In this document: positions 40,995 to 49,694 of the stretch, piece after piece
How positions within the stretch are numbered: position 1 is the first letter of the stretch
Layout of the letters: every line of letters begins with the position of its first letter
Made by a program: the position numbers and the translations under genes
The notes under the pieces: model-generated
Told to the model about the DNA's origin: nothing
The model's input: the letters and a program-made list of their open reading frames with translations, nothing else
The model's database searches: none
Origin: Pseudobdellovibrio sp.
GTDB taxonomy: Bacteria; Bdellovibrionota; Bdellovibrionia; Bdellovibrionales; Bdellovibrionaceae
Length of the DNA stretch: 59,845 nt
Direction: 5' to 3'
Assembly (NCBI GenBank): GCA_023701385.1
Contig: JAMPXC010000017.1
Coordinates: forward strand, 1-59,845

Positions 40995-41933
40995 TTGAGT
41001 CAAGTTTCACTTGCATTGAATGGTCATGTGCCGGTTTTAGCTGAAGAAGTGATTGCAGCGTTTGATTCGCTGACTGGAAAAAATAATCTATCGTATTTTG
41101 ACGGCACTTTTGGTCGCGGTGGTCACTACACCTTATTAAAAAATAAATACAACATCACCAGAGCGGTTGCGACCGATCAAGATTTACAGGCGATTGCTTA
41201 CGCTAAAGAAAATTATCCTGAAGTGACAATTCATCATATTAATTTTCATAACTTTTCTGAAACCAACACAGAAAAATTTGACATGATGTTAGCCGATCTT
41301 GGCGTGAGTTCTCCGCAACTTGATCAAGCCGATCGTGGATTTAGTTTTAACAAAGACGGTCCATTAGATATGCGCATGAATCAAAATCAAAGCATGACGG
41401 CCGCCCGAATCATCAATGAATTTACTGAAGATGATTTGTTCAAACTTTTTCGCGAATACGGTGAAATTCAAAATCCTGCGCGTGTGATTAGGGCTATTGT
41501 CCAGGACAGAAAAACAAAACCTTTTGAGACAACTCTGCAACTAGCTGGATTGATTGAAAGAGTTGAGGGCTGGCATAAGAAGGGCTTCCATCCTGCGACT
41601 CAGTACTTTATGGCCTTAAGACTAGTGGTGAATCAAGAATTGTACGTTGTTGAAGAAGGCGTAAAAAATTTAATGCTGCAGTTAAACGATGGCGGGCGAC
41701 TGGCCGTAATTTCATTTCACTCGCTTGAAGATCGCATAATTAAAAACTTATTTAAGGACTCAGATCTAGGTTTTTCTGTGAACAAGAAAGTAATTGTTCC
41801 CTCTGAGGAAGAGTGTAAAACTAATCCTAGGGCGCGGAGCGCCAAATTGCGTATCTTTCAAAAAGGACCGCAACCGGAAAAACCGGATAAGTTTGCGTTA
41901 CGCAGAATGCAACGCGAACAAAACGACAACTAG
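40995..41933 (+). CDS. rsmH: 16S rRNA m4C1402 methyltransferase RsmH (MraW)
   Basis: 312 aa. It methylates N4 of C1402 in the decoding centre. TTG start at 40995, supported by AAGGGG 7 bases before it. Motifs: HVPVLAEEV, DGTFGRGGHY (SAM motif I), ATDQDLQAI, LADLGVSSPQLDQADRGFSF (core DLGVSSPQLD), GPLDMRM and FHSLEDRI. First gene of the dcw cluster here; mraZ, which usually precedes it, is absent. Confidence 0.96.
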   Translation: MSQVSLALNGHVPVLAEEVIAAFDSLTGKNNLSYFDGTFGRGGHYTLLKNKYNITRAVATDQDLQAIAYAKENYPEVTIHHINFHNFSETNTEKFDMMLADLGVSSPQLDQADRGFSFNKDGPLDMRMNQNQSMTAARIINEFTEDDLFKLFREYGEIQNPARVIRAIVQDRKTKPFETTLQLAGLIERVEGWHKKGFHPATQYFMALRLVVNQELYVVEEGVKNLMLQLNDGGRLAVISFHSLEDRIIKNLFKDSDLGFSVNKKVIVPSEEECKTNPRARSAKLRIFQKGPQPEKPDKFALRRMQREQNDN

Positions 41934-41959
41934 ATTTGCAAATTTGCAACGAGGTCAGG

Positions 41960-42277
41960 ATGAGCTCAGAGCACGTTAGGCAGTTAAAGCCTTTTTTAAG
42001 TGTGTTTTTTGTTATTGCTACATTATTTTCAATCGTGTTTTTAAAAATGGAAGAGCGCCGCATGTCTTATGTCGTTCTGAAAAACACTCGTGAATTCAAA
42101 AAAAATAAAGAAATGAAAAAGCAAAAAGAAATTCAACTGGCGAAGTTAACTCGTCCGCAATTGGTTGAAACTGTTGCCACAAAAAAGCTTACGCTAAAAC
42201 GTGCAACACAAGCTCAGATCATTCATTTAAATCCATCAGTATCTTTAAGTTATTTGCATAAAGAGGGGCGTCCTTGA
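41960..42277 (+). CDS. ftsL: Cell-division protein FtsL-like
   Basis: 105 aa with GAGG 5 bases before the ATG at 41960. One membrane segment (FLSVFFVIATLFSIVFL) then a short coiled-coil-like periplasmic tail (REFKKNKEMKKQKEIQLAKL) ending near PSVSLSYLHKEG. FtsL has little sequence conservation, so the name rests on topology, size and the rsmH-X-ftsI position. FtsL links FtsB/FtsQ with FtsWI. The stop overlaps ftsI (TTGA). Confidence 0.85.
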   Translation: MSSEHVRQLKPFLSVFFVIATLFSIVFLKMEERRMSYVVLKNTREFKKNKEMKKQKEIQLAKLTRPQLVETVATKKLTLKRATQAQIIHLNPSVSLSYLHKEGRP

Positions 42278-44232
42278 AATCCAAAATAATCACTCTGTTT
42301 ATTTTCGTTTGTACTCTTTGGTCCGCTTTAGTTTTCCGTGCAGCTTATCTTCAGTTTGTTCCCCATGAAAAATTAAATACACTTCAGGAAAAACAGTTTC
42401 AAACTGTAGTTTCACTTCCAGCGCGCCGTGGAAATATCATTGATCGTAACGGCAAAGAGTTAGCTATGTCGTCACCGACATATTCAATTTACGCTGACCC
42501 CAAAATTATCGAAGATAGAAAAGGCACAGCTAAGTTCTTAGCTAAAGTTTTAAAAGAAAATCAAAACGAAATTTATTCAAAAATTAAAGATAAAAATAAA
42601 CGTTTTATCTGGATTGAACGTTTAGTTTCTGTTTCGCAAGTTGAAGAAATTAAAACGCAGAAGATTCGCGGTTTAGGCTTTGTTGAAGAGTGGAAACGTG
42701 TTTATCCAAACGACCAATTACTTTCAACGACTTTAGGCTTTACAGGTAAAGAAGGCCAAGGCTTAGAAGGTTTAGAACTTTTCTATGACCAGCAATTAAA
42801 AGGTGAAAGTAAAAAAGTATCTATGCGCAAAGATGCGCGTGGCAGACCGTTAATTCAAGACGGGATGTTGTTCACTGAAACTCCGCAAGGAAAAGAAATT
42901 AAGCTAACGATTGATTCTGATTTGCAATACTTTGTTGAAACAGAATTAAAAGAAGCTTTACAAAAACACGAAGCGGAAGCGGCTTACGCGGTGGTGCTTG
43001 ATGCAAAAACATCAGCGATTCGTGCGATTGCGTCACTTCCATCATTTAATCCAAACGATGCTTCAAAAGTTTCTCCGGGGGCTCGCCGTAATAGATCAGT
43101 AACAGATACTTACGAACCAGGTTCAACACTTAAAACTTTTGTTATTGCTCAAGCGTTAGAAGAAAAAGTATTTCAGCCAAATTCAAAAATCTGGTGTGAA
43201 AACGGTTATTTTAAAATTGGTAAACGTGTAATCCGAGAAGCTGAAGCGAATCACTCGCAAGGGTTAATTTCTGTCAGTGAAGTTTTAGCTTACTCTTCAA
43301 ATATCGGAACAAGTAAAATCGCGTTAAAACTGGGAGATGAAAAATTACGTCAGGGTTTAATGAAATTCGGTTTCGGGCAAAAAGCAGGGACCGATCTTCC
43401 GGGCGAAGCTAAAGGTATTATCTTAGGTCTTCCTTGGCGCGATCACTTATTAGCTAACGTTTCTTTCGGTCAAGGTATGACAGCATCTCCGTTACAAATG
43501 GCCAATGCTTATGCAGTGATTGCCAATGGTGGAATGTTAAACGCACCACATATCGTTGAATCAATCACTGATCTTGAAACTAACCAAACGGTAACAACTG
43601 AAACAAAACAAATTCGTCGTGTGATTTCAGAAGAGACGGCTCAGCAAATGCGTTTGATGTTGGCCGCTGTAACTTCAGGAAAAGGCTCAGGGGTTTCAGC
43701 TCGTGTTGAAGGTTATATCGTTGGCGGTAAAACGGGTACGGCACAAAAAGTGAGAACTGAAGGCCGCGGTTATATTCCGGGTGGTTATATCGGAAGTTTC
43801 ACGGGTTTTATTCCTGCAAATGATCCGCAATACGTTATTTACGTAGCTTTAGATCATCCGAAAAAAGGTTATTACGGTGCTCAAGTAGCTGCTCCGCTAT
43901 TTTCACGCATTGCTTCTTATGCTGTTCGCCGCGAAGGTGTAGCTCCAGAAGTCTTAGCCGAGAAAAATATTTCAAATGTTCCTGTAGCACAAAGCGAAAA
44001 AACGGAAAAAGAAGTAGAAGAATTTTCGTATGCGGATTTAAATAAAACTACAACAACGTTAACTACGGTTCCTGACTTTAAAGACTTATCAATGCGCGAA
44101 GTATTGCAACAAGCAGCCAATCAGAATATTAAAATTAAAATGATTGGCCGTGGAAAAGTTGATCAAACTGTACCTGCCGCAGGCGAAGCTTTAGCTGAAG
44201 ACCGTACGATGACTATTATTCTAAAAGAATAA
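42274..44232 (+). CDS. ftsI: Septal peptidoglycan transpeptidase FtsI (PBP3) with PASTA domain
   Basis: 652 aa. TTG start at 42274 inside the ftsL stop, backed by GAGGGG. N-terminal membrane anchor, a dimerisation domain (RRGNIIDRNG), then the transpeptidase motifs SxxK at Ser284-Lys287 (GSTLKTF), SSN at 341-343 and KTG at 486-488. Residues ~590-652 form a PASTA domain (VPDFKDLSMREVLQQA). It makes septal cross-links with FtsW, which is 12 kb away in the same cluster. PASTA domains are usual in Gram-positive FtsI and less so in diderms. Confidence 0.95.
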   Translation: MKSKIITLFIFVCTLWSALVFRAAYLQFVPHEKLNTLQEKQFQTVVSLPARRGNIIDRNGKELAMSSPTYSIYADPKIIEDRKGTAKFLAKVLKENQNEIYSKIKDKNKRFIWIERLVSVSQVEEIKTQKIRGLGFVEEWKRVYPNDQLLSTTLGFTGKEGQGLEGLELFYDQQLKGESKKVSMRKDARGRPLIQDGMLFTETPQGKEIKLTIDSDLQYFVETELKEALQKHEAEAAYAVVLDAKTSAIRAIASLPSFNPNDASKVSPGARRNRSVTDTYEPGSTLKTFVIAQALEEKVFQPNSKIWCENGYFKIGKRVIREAEANHSQGLISVSEVLAYSSNIGTSKIALKLGDEKLRQGLMKFGFGQKAGTDLPGEAKGIILGLPWRDHLLANVSFGQGMTASPLQMANAYAVIANGGMLNAPHIVESITDLETNQTVTTETKQIRRVISEETAQQMRLMLAAVTSGKGSGVSARVEGYIVGGKTGTAQKVRTEGRGYIPGGYIGSFTGFIPANDPQYVIYVALDHPKKGYYGAQVAAPLFSRIASYAVRREGVAPEVLAEKNISNVPVAQSEKTEKEVEEFSYADLNKTTTTLTTVPDFKDLSMREVLQQAANQNIKIKMIGRGKVDQTVPAAGEALAEDRTMTIILKE

Positions 44233-44258
44233 CTCTTTTAGACACGCCAGGAGTACGT

Positions 44259-45014
44259 ATGAAGTTTTTAGGCCTGAAATTTTTTGTAAGTGCCGCCATG
44301 ATTTTCTCTTGTTCATTGGCTATGGCAGAAGTAGCCCCAGCTTTAATTAAAGTGGGAAGCTTCTCAGAAAAAAATATTGATCCCAATATCATGAATATCA
44401 ATCTGCAGATCTGGGCCAAAGCAGCAACGGCTGCGCAAGCTCAAGAGATGGCGAATAAACACGTTAAACGTATCAAAGAATTAACTGAAAAATTCAAAGT
44501 TAAAAAAGAAGACGTACAAACAGAGTACTACAGCGTAACTCCTGAATATGCTTACGAGCACAAAACAGGAATCAGCCGAATTCAAGGTTACAGCGCCATG
44601 CACTCATTAACCGTGACTTTCAAAAACCTAGATCAAGCCGGTCAATTTATTGATCAAGCGGCGAGTGGTAGTAAAGCTGATAAAGAAAAATCAGGAGTTA
44701 CAATCGGCAATATCGGCTGGGATTCTGATAAAAAAGGTGAAGCCGAAGAAGCCTGTATCAGCCAAGCGGTTAAACAAGCACGCGGTAGAGCTGATGACTT
44801 AGCCAAAGCGGCTGGTGTAAAAATCAAAGGTGTTTACAGCATCACCAATCAACAGGTTTACGCGAACTACGAGTCAGCACCGATGGCCGGAGCGGCTCGT
44901 GCGCAAAATAAAATGATGATGTCAGCCGATGCAGAATCAGGTGGAACTGATTTTAGCCCAGGCAAAATCAAAATCCGCGCTGATGTAAATATTGAGTATC
45001 TAATCCAGAATTAA
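44259..45014 (+). CDS. SIMPL-domain (DUF541) periplasmic protein
   Basis: 251 aa with AGGAG before the ATG. Signal peptide (AAMIFSCSLAMA), then the SIMPL fold with typical blocks: a repeated alpha/beta unit with ANKHVKRIKELTEKFKVK, YSVTPEYAYEHKTGISRIQGY and ARGRADDLAKAAGVKIKGVY. SIMPL proteins (E. coli YggE) have been tied to oxidative-stress tolerance and outer-membrane or oligomer assembly. It follows ftsI by 26 bases inside the dcw cluster and may be co-transcribed with it. Overlaps the convergent ABC permease by four bases. Confidence 0.88.
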   Translation: MKFLGLKFFVSAAMIFSCSLAMAEVAPALIKVGSFSEKNIDPNIMNINLQIWAKAATAAQAQEMANKHVKRIKELTEKFKVKKEDVQTEYYSVTPEYAYEHKTGISRIQGYSAMHSLTVTFKNLDQAGQFIDQAASGSKADKEKSGVTIGNIGWDSDKKGEAEEACISQAVKQARGRADDLAKAAGVKIKGVYSITNQQVYANYESAPMAGAARAQNKMMMSADAESGGTDFSPGKIKIRADVNIEYLIQN

Positions 45015-45805
45015 GATGAAGCGCTTGAATAAAAGCGCATGCAGAACTTCCAGTACCAGTTCATAAATGTCATTAAAAGCACTGGCATAGCGACGGCCCA
45101 AGCAATAAATCCAATTTGTACGGGCTCTAATAAAAAGCGTGTTGGAATTGAGGCGACCATTGCAAATGGTAAAACAAATAACAGAATGTATCTTAAAAAA
45201 CCTTTGTAAATCGCATCAGGGCGTAAACCTAATCTGAAAATACTGTACCAAACATACTGCAAGAAATCAGCGCGCGAAAAAATAATCGCTGTCGAATTAA
45301 GAGCTAAACGACCTACGAAAATTACGCTTAAGCCTGAAGGGATTAATAAAAATAACCAGAATAGGCGATACCAGCTAAAATCAGGAATCGCTTGTAAGGC
45401 CCAAATAAGTCCGGCGCCAGTGAATAATAAGCACGGAATATGCGATACTGAAACTTTTTGCGAACTGATCATAAACATCGAGTTCACAGGTTTAGTTAAT
45501 AATAAATCCAGGTTTCCTTTTCTAACTTCGTCATTGAATTTAGAAAAGTTCGGATCCCATAAGATCATGTAAATAGAATCTACAAATAGCGCTAAGAAAA
45601 CAAACACGCGCATTTGTTCTAAAGTCCAATCGCCGATAATGTTGGTGTGGCGATAGATGACTTCATATAAAAGTAATTGGGTTCCGTACCAGATACATTC
45701 AGAAGCCACTAATAAAATAAAATTAAAACGATACTCAAGGTCGGCCACAAAGCTGGCTTTAAAAAACGCACCATAGAGGCTTAGATATTTTAAAAGCTTT
45801 TTCAC
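45011..45805 (-). CDS. ABC-2 type exporter permease (COG3694-like)
   Basis: 264 aa, six membrane segments (e.g. LYGAFFKASFVADLEYRFNF at the N-terminus and FWLFLLIPSGLSVIFVGRLA). It carries the family block RKGNLDLLLTKPVNSMFMI after TM2. GTG start overlaps the upstream permease stop by one base (TAGTG). With the second permease and the ATPase it makes a heteromeric exporter; the cargo is unknown, but COG3694/COG4587 pairs move drugs or lipids. Confidence 0.85.
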   Translation of the reverse strand: MKKLLKYLSLYGAFFKASFVADLEYRFNFILLVASECIWYGTQLLLYEVIYRHTNIIGDWTLEQMRVFVFLALFVDSIYMILWDPNFSKFNDEVRKGNLDLLLTKPVNSMFMISSQKVSVSHIPCLLFTGAGLIWALQAIPDFSWYRLFWLFLLIPSGLSVIFVGRLALNSTAIIFSRADFLQYVWYSIFRLGLRPDAIYKGFLRYILLFVLPFAMVASIPTRFLLEPVQIGFIAWAVAMPVLLMTFMNWYWKFCMRFYSSASS

Positions 45806-46623
45806 TAGGCACCGGTCCCTGTGTAGGACTGAAGGCCTTTACGCCATAACCAAGCGCCGATCGCTATGGCAATGATCGTCGAGATCGTCACTGAAATAAA
45901 ACTTTGTAAAACTAATTCTGAACCCACGCGCCCTGTGATGTACGCCACTGGTGTGTAAACTCCCGCAGGAAACGGTGATAATAATAAAAATTTGGCAATC
46001 GCCGGAGGCATTAAATCAATAGGCACTAATTCGCCGGCTAATAACCATAATGTTAAGTTTTTAACTAGCGTTAAAGAGCGAACGCGGGTCATATAAAACG
46101 CAAATGTCGAAATCACAAAGCTTAGTGTGTGAACTAAGAACAGATAATAAAAAACTAAACCTATCGCAATCGGTAAACGCGAATAATGAATCGGTAAATC
46201 AAAAATAAGCGACACAGCTAAAGGCGCAATCATCGAGATAAACGTGGTCGCAATTTTATAACCCATTAATTGTGACAGGTAATATTCATAAAAACTAATC
46301 GGGCGGGTTAGGATCACGTTGATTGAGCCGCTGGCCACTTCTTCAACCATCATGGATTCGTACATCCAGCTAACCGCAATACGCCCTAAAAACGGAGCCC
46401 AGACGCCATAAGCTAAATAGCTTTCGCGGCCAAAACCACCGATTTGAGCGGCATTGGCCGCTTCAAAGATGGCAAACCACATAAGAAGTTCGATGCCCAC
46501 CGTGATTAACGGCTGCACGAACGCATCAATAAAGAAATTGAAGCGGTATTCTAAATTTGAAACGATGGCAAGCTCACTAAACGCGAGATTCCTTCGCCAA
46601 AAAGCGATGAATAACTTCTTCAA
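45805..46623 (-). CDS. ABC-2 type exporter permease (COG4587-like)
   Basis: 272 aa from a TTG at 46623, which has AGAGG 6 bases before it; a TTG at 46629 is also in frame. Six membrane segments and the family block ASGSINVILTRPISFYEY. The first 47 bases overlap the end of the ATPase gene. The two permeases share the N-terminal SNLEYRFNFF / ADLEYRFNFI motif, showing they are paralogues. Confidence 0.85.
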   Translation of the reverse strand: MKKLFIAFWRRNLAFSELAIVSNLEYRFNFFIDAFVQPLITVGIELLMWFAIFEAANAAQIGGFGRESYLAYGVWAPFLGRIAVSWMYESMMVEEVASGSINVILTRPISFYEYYLSQLMGYKIATTFISMIAPLAVSLIFDLPIHYSRLPIAIGLVFYYLFLVHTLSFVISTFAFYMTRVRSLTLVKNLTLWLLAGELVPIDLMPPAIAKFLLLSPFPAGVYTPVAYITGRVGSELVLQSFISVTISTIIAIAIGAWLWRKGLQSYTGTGA

Positions 46624-47515
46624 AATCAACCTCTTCGATTTTTAAATTAACAACTTCACCAGATTTTACCACTTCATTTAATTTTTGTGATAATTCTGAA
46701 TCTTGGAAAATCAACTCGCGCTCTTGCTGATCGTTTTTGTAGCGGTAAATTAATTTTTTACTGGTCTCAGTTGATTGTAAGAAACGATCAACGGTTCCAT
46801 CATAAACCATTTCGCCTTTTGAAATTAATAATAAACGATCTGCTAACTGCGCAATATCATCCATGTAGTGTGATGTTAGAATCACAACCGGTTTGTATTC
46901 TTTAACGTAATTTTCAAGAAAGTCACGAATCGCTGATTGTGCCACGATATCTAAACCGATTGTCGGTTCATCGAGAAATAAAACGCGCGGCGAATGAAGT
47001 AACGATCCGATAATTTCCATCTTCATGCGTTCGCCTAAGCTTAGGCGGCGTAATTGTGTATCAAGCACATGCTCACAAGAAAGCATTTGTGCCAAATCGG
47101 TTACACGTTTTTTGGCTGTATCAACATCAAGATCATAAATTTTAGTTAATAACGAATAACTATCGCGAGCAGAAATATCCCACCACAACTGGTTTTTCTG
47201 GCCTAACAATAAACTCATCTGGCGTAAAAATTCAGTTTCACGCTTCCAGGGTTCAAAGCCAAGAACGCGAACTTCACCCTGAGTTGGATAGATTAAGCCT
47301 GAAAGAATTTTTAATAACGTCGTTTTGCCGGCGCCATTAGCTCCCACTAAACCAACGATTTGTCCGCCTTCGATTTCAAGCGAAACATTTTTTAAGGCCG
47401 GTTTTGATGTGTATTCACGGTTCCAAAAACCTTTGATCGAATTAACGATGCCTTCTTTTTTTTGATAGGTCTTATATTCACGACCTAAATTTTTTGTTTC
47501 AATGACGTAACTCAT
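46577..47515 (-). CDS. ABC transporter ATPase for the ABC-2 exporter
   Basis: 312 aa. Walker A GANGAGKTT, signature LSLGERMKMEI (an LSLGE variant of LSGGQ), Walker B VLFLDEP, and H-loop LTSHYMDDI. A ~90-residue C-terminal extension follows, as in NodI/CcmA-type exporters. ATG overlaps the upstream esterase stop (ATGA). Esterase, ATPase and two permeases form one minus-strand operon. Confidence 0.92.
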   Translation of the reverse strand: MSYVIETKNLGREYKTYQKKEGIVNSIKGFWNREYTSKPALKNVSLEIEGGQIVGLVGANGAGKTTLLKILSGLIYPTQGEVRVLGFEPWKRETEFLRQMSLLLGQKNQLWWDISARDSYSLLTKIYDLDVDTAKKRVTDLAQMLSCEHVLDTQLRRLSLGERMKMEIIGSLLHSPRVLFLDEPTIGLDIVAQSAIRDFLENYVKEYKPVVILTSHYMDDIAQLADRLLLISKGEMVYDGTVDRFLQSTETSKKLIYRYKNDQQERELIFQDSELSQKLNEVVKSGEVVNLKIEEVDFEEVIHRFLAKESRV

Positions 47516-48168
47516 ATTAACCCGTTAATGTATTGAGTAATGCCCTGTAAAGCTTTCGGTGGAATTTCATGACCACCTGGGAAAGTTACCCACTGTGGTT
47601 CTAACCCTTTTTGTTTAAAAATATTTAATAATTTTTGACTGCCTTTAATCGGCAATACTTGATCGTTTTCGCCGTGGCATAAGAAAACTTTAGCGCCTTT
47701 GCGCTCTTCAAGTTTTTTTGTCCATTCTGTTTGGCGAATTAAGCTTCCCGACATGCTGATTAAGCCCAGTGGTTTTTCTGGAGCTTGCAAATAAATTTCA
47801 GTGGCTAACATCGCCCCTTGAGAAAAGCCACCTAAGATAACTTTATTCCAAGGCACTTTTAAATCTTCGATCATTTTGATAACTGCAGGCACTAAAGTAT
47901 TCATAACCTCTGGAGTGTAATCACTCCAATCACTCGGTAGCGAACTTAAAGTTAACGGCCACCAAGCACGGCCAGTCCAACCAGGGCCGATCGGAACTTC
48001 AAATACACCATTCGGAAAACGCCAGTTCACTTTTGAATTTAGAAAAATATAATCTCTTAAACCTTCTAGGTCATGAGCATCGGCACCGAAACCATGAAAT
48101 AGAATAACCCACGGACGGTCCGCAGCATCAGTCGGGTGGTCAAAATACTGTATACGTTTGAAGTTCAT
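47512..48168 (-). CDS. Carboxylesterase/phospholipase-type alpha/beta hydrolase
   Basis: 218 aa, cytoplasmic (no signal). Nucleophile elbow GFSQGA, oxyanion loop FHGFGADAHDL, acid in HGENDQVLP, catalytic His in FPGGHEIP: the YpfH/EstB-type small esterase layout. It leads the ABC exporter operon, so it may process the exported compound, or the pairing may be chance. Its start is only 13 bases from murE on the other strand. Confidence 0.88.
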   Translation of the reverse strand: MNFKRIQYFDHPTDAADRPWVILFHGFGADAHDLEGLRDYIFLNSKVNWRFPNGVFEVPIGPGWTGRAWWPLTLSSLPSDWSDYTPEVMNTLVPAVIKMIEDLKVPWNKVILGGFSQGAMLATEIYLQAPEKPLGLISMSGSLIRQTEWTKKLEERKGAKVFLCHGENDQVLPIKGSQKLLNIFKQKGLEPQWVTFPGGHEIPPKALQGITQYINGLI

Positions 48169-48181
48169 AAGAAAGTATCCT

Positions 48182-49693
48182 ATGCTTTTTGCAATGAAAC
48201 TGCAGCAGTTATTATCATTTTCTGATCTTGGAACGCAAAGCCAACCTGAAGCTCTTGAAAAAGAAGTAACGGGGATATTTTTTGATGCGCGACAAATAGA
48301 AAAATCCGGTCAACAAGGCTCTGTTTTTGTAGCGATTAAAGGCACGCAGGCCGATGGCCACAAATATATTGGCGATGCGATCAAAGCTGGAGCGATTGCT
48401 TTAGTTGTTGAAGATAAATCGGCGGTACCTGCAGATTATCAAGGGCATGTTTCTGTAGTTCCTGATTCACGCCAAATGCTGGATTTGCTGGCAGCCAGAT
48501 TTTACGATTATCCTTCACAAAAACTTTTCTGTTTCGGAGTCACTGGCACGAATGGCAAAACTTCGATCACTTATTTGCTCGAACATATTTTAAATGCCCG
48601 TGGCAAATCAACGGGTGTTATCGGAACTGTGAATCACCGCGCTGGTCACAAAACTTGGGAAAACCAAGGCACAACTCCTGATCCAGTGACGTTACAAAGT
48701 CGTTTAAATGATTTTATCAAAGAAGGTGCAATCGCTGCCGCTTTAGAAGTGACATCACATGCTTTAGATCAGCGCCGTGCGGACAGTGTTCATTTTAATA
48801 CCGTGATCTACACGAATCTTACGCACGATCATTTAGATTATCACAATGACATGAAGTCATATTTTGAATCAAAACAAAGGTTGTTCACTGATTTGATGTG
48901 GTCTTCATTAAAACGCCCACTTTTTGCAATTATTAATATCGACGACGAGTACGGAAGAAAATTAAAACTAGCAGAGCCGGTTTTAGGTTGGACATATGGG
49001 CAAAAAGAATCTGATTTTCAGTTTAAGATTTTAAAAATGAATTTTGCTGAAACAGAGTTTGAATTAAAAACTCCGCTAGAAACAATTATCGTGAAAGTGC
49101 CGTTAACAGGCGTTCATACGATCTACAACGTAGTGGCAAGTTTGGCTGCAGGGTTAACGTGTGGGGTCACTCTTGAGCAAGGTATTAAAGCCTTAGCCGA
49201 TTTTAATGGAATTCCGGGGCGCTTACAAAAAGTTGTACATAGCTCAGATAAAACGGTTTTTATTGATTACGCTCACACACCAGATGCTTTAGAAAACTCG
49301 CTGAAGTCTTTATTAAAAGTAAAAACCGATGCGAAGCTTACAAGCCGAGTAATTACCGTATTTGGTTGCGGTGGGGACCGCGATAAAACAAAACGTCCGA
49401 AGATGGCCGAAATCGCTGCGCGCTTAAGTGACTATGTGTTTTTAACTTCAGATAATCCACGTACTGAAGATCCAATGACGATTCTGAGCGATGCTGAAAA
49501 AGGTTTTCCGGCTAATTTTAAAAACTACACTAAAGAAGTTGATCGTGAAAAAGCGATTGCGCAAGCGATTGCCATGGCAAAACCAGGTGATGTGATTTTA
49601 ATCGCTGGCAAAGGTCACGAAGATTATCAAATTATGGGAACGACAAAAACTCACTTCAGCGACTATGAAGTTGCCGAGAAATATTTAGGTTAA
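48182..49693 (+). CDS. murE: UDP-MurNAc-tripeptide synthetase MurE (meso-DAP-adding)
   Basis: 503 aa from the ATG at 48182 (an in-frame ATG at 48194 is an alternative). It adds the third stem residue. Motifs: the ATP loop TGTNGKTSI, NLTHDHLDYH, and DNPRTEDP, whose DNPR is the signature for meso-diaminopimelate, so the wall is of the DAP type. GHEDYQ near the end is also conserved. Its promoter must lie inside the divergent esterase gene, or it is read from ftsI through the opposite-strand island. Confidence 0.95.
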   Translation: MLFAMKLQQLLSFSDLGTQSQPEALEKEVTGIFFDARQIEKSGQQGSVFVAIKGTQADGHKYIGDAIKAGAIALVVEDKSAVPADYQGHVSVVPDSRQMLDLLAARFYDYPSQKLFCFGVTGTNGKTSITYLLEHILNARGKSTGVIGTVNHRAGHKTWENQGTTPDPVTLQSRLNDFIKEGAIAAALEVTSHALDQRRADSVHFNTVIYTNLTHDHLDYHNDMKSYFESKQRLFTDLMWSSLKRPLFAIINIDDEYGRKLKLAEPVLGWTYGQKESDFQFKILKMNFAETEFELKTPLETIIVKVPLTGVHTIYNVVASLAAGLTCGVTLEQGIKALADFNGIPGRLQKVVHSSDKTVFIDYAHTPDALENSLKSLLKVKTDAKLTSRVITVFGCGGDRDKTKRPKMAEIAARLSDYVFLTSDNPRTEDPMTILSDAEKGFPANFKNYTKEVDREKAIAQAIAMAKPGDVILIAGKGHEDYQIMGTTKTHFSDYEVAEKYLG

Positions 49694-49694
49694 T

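Noticed and set aside
46577-46629. Frameshift joining the ABC ATPase and first permease
   Set aside because: Both proteins are full length with complete motifs. The 47-53 base overlap is explained by a TTG start with its own AGAGG.
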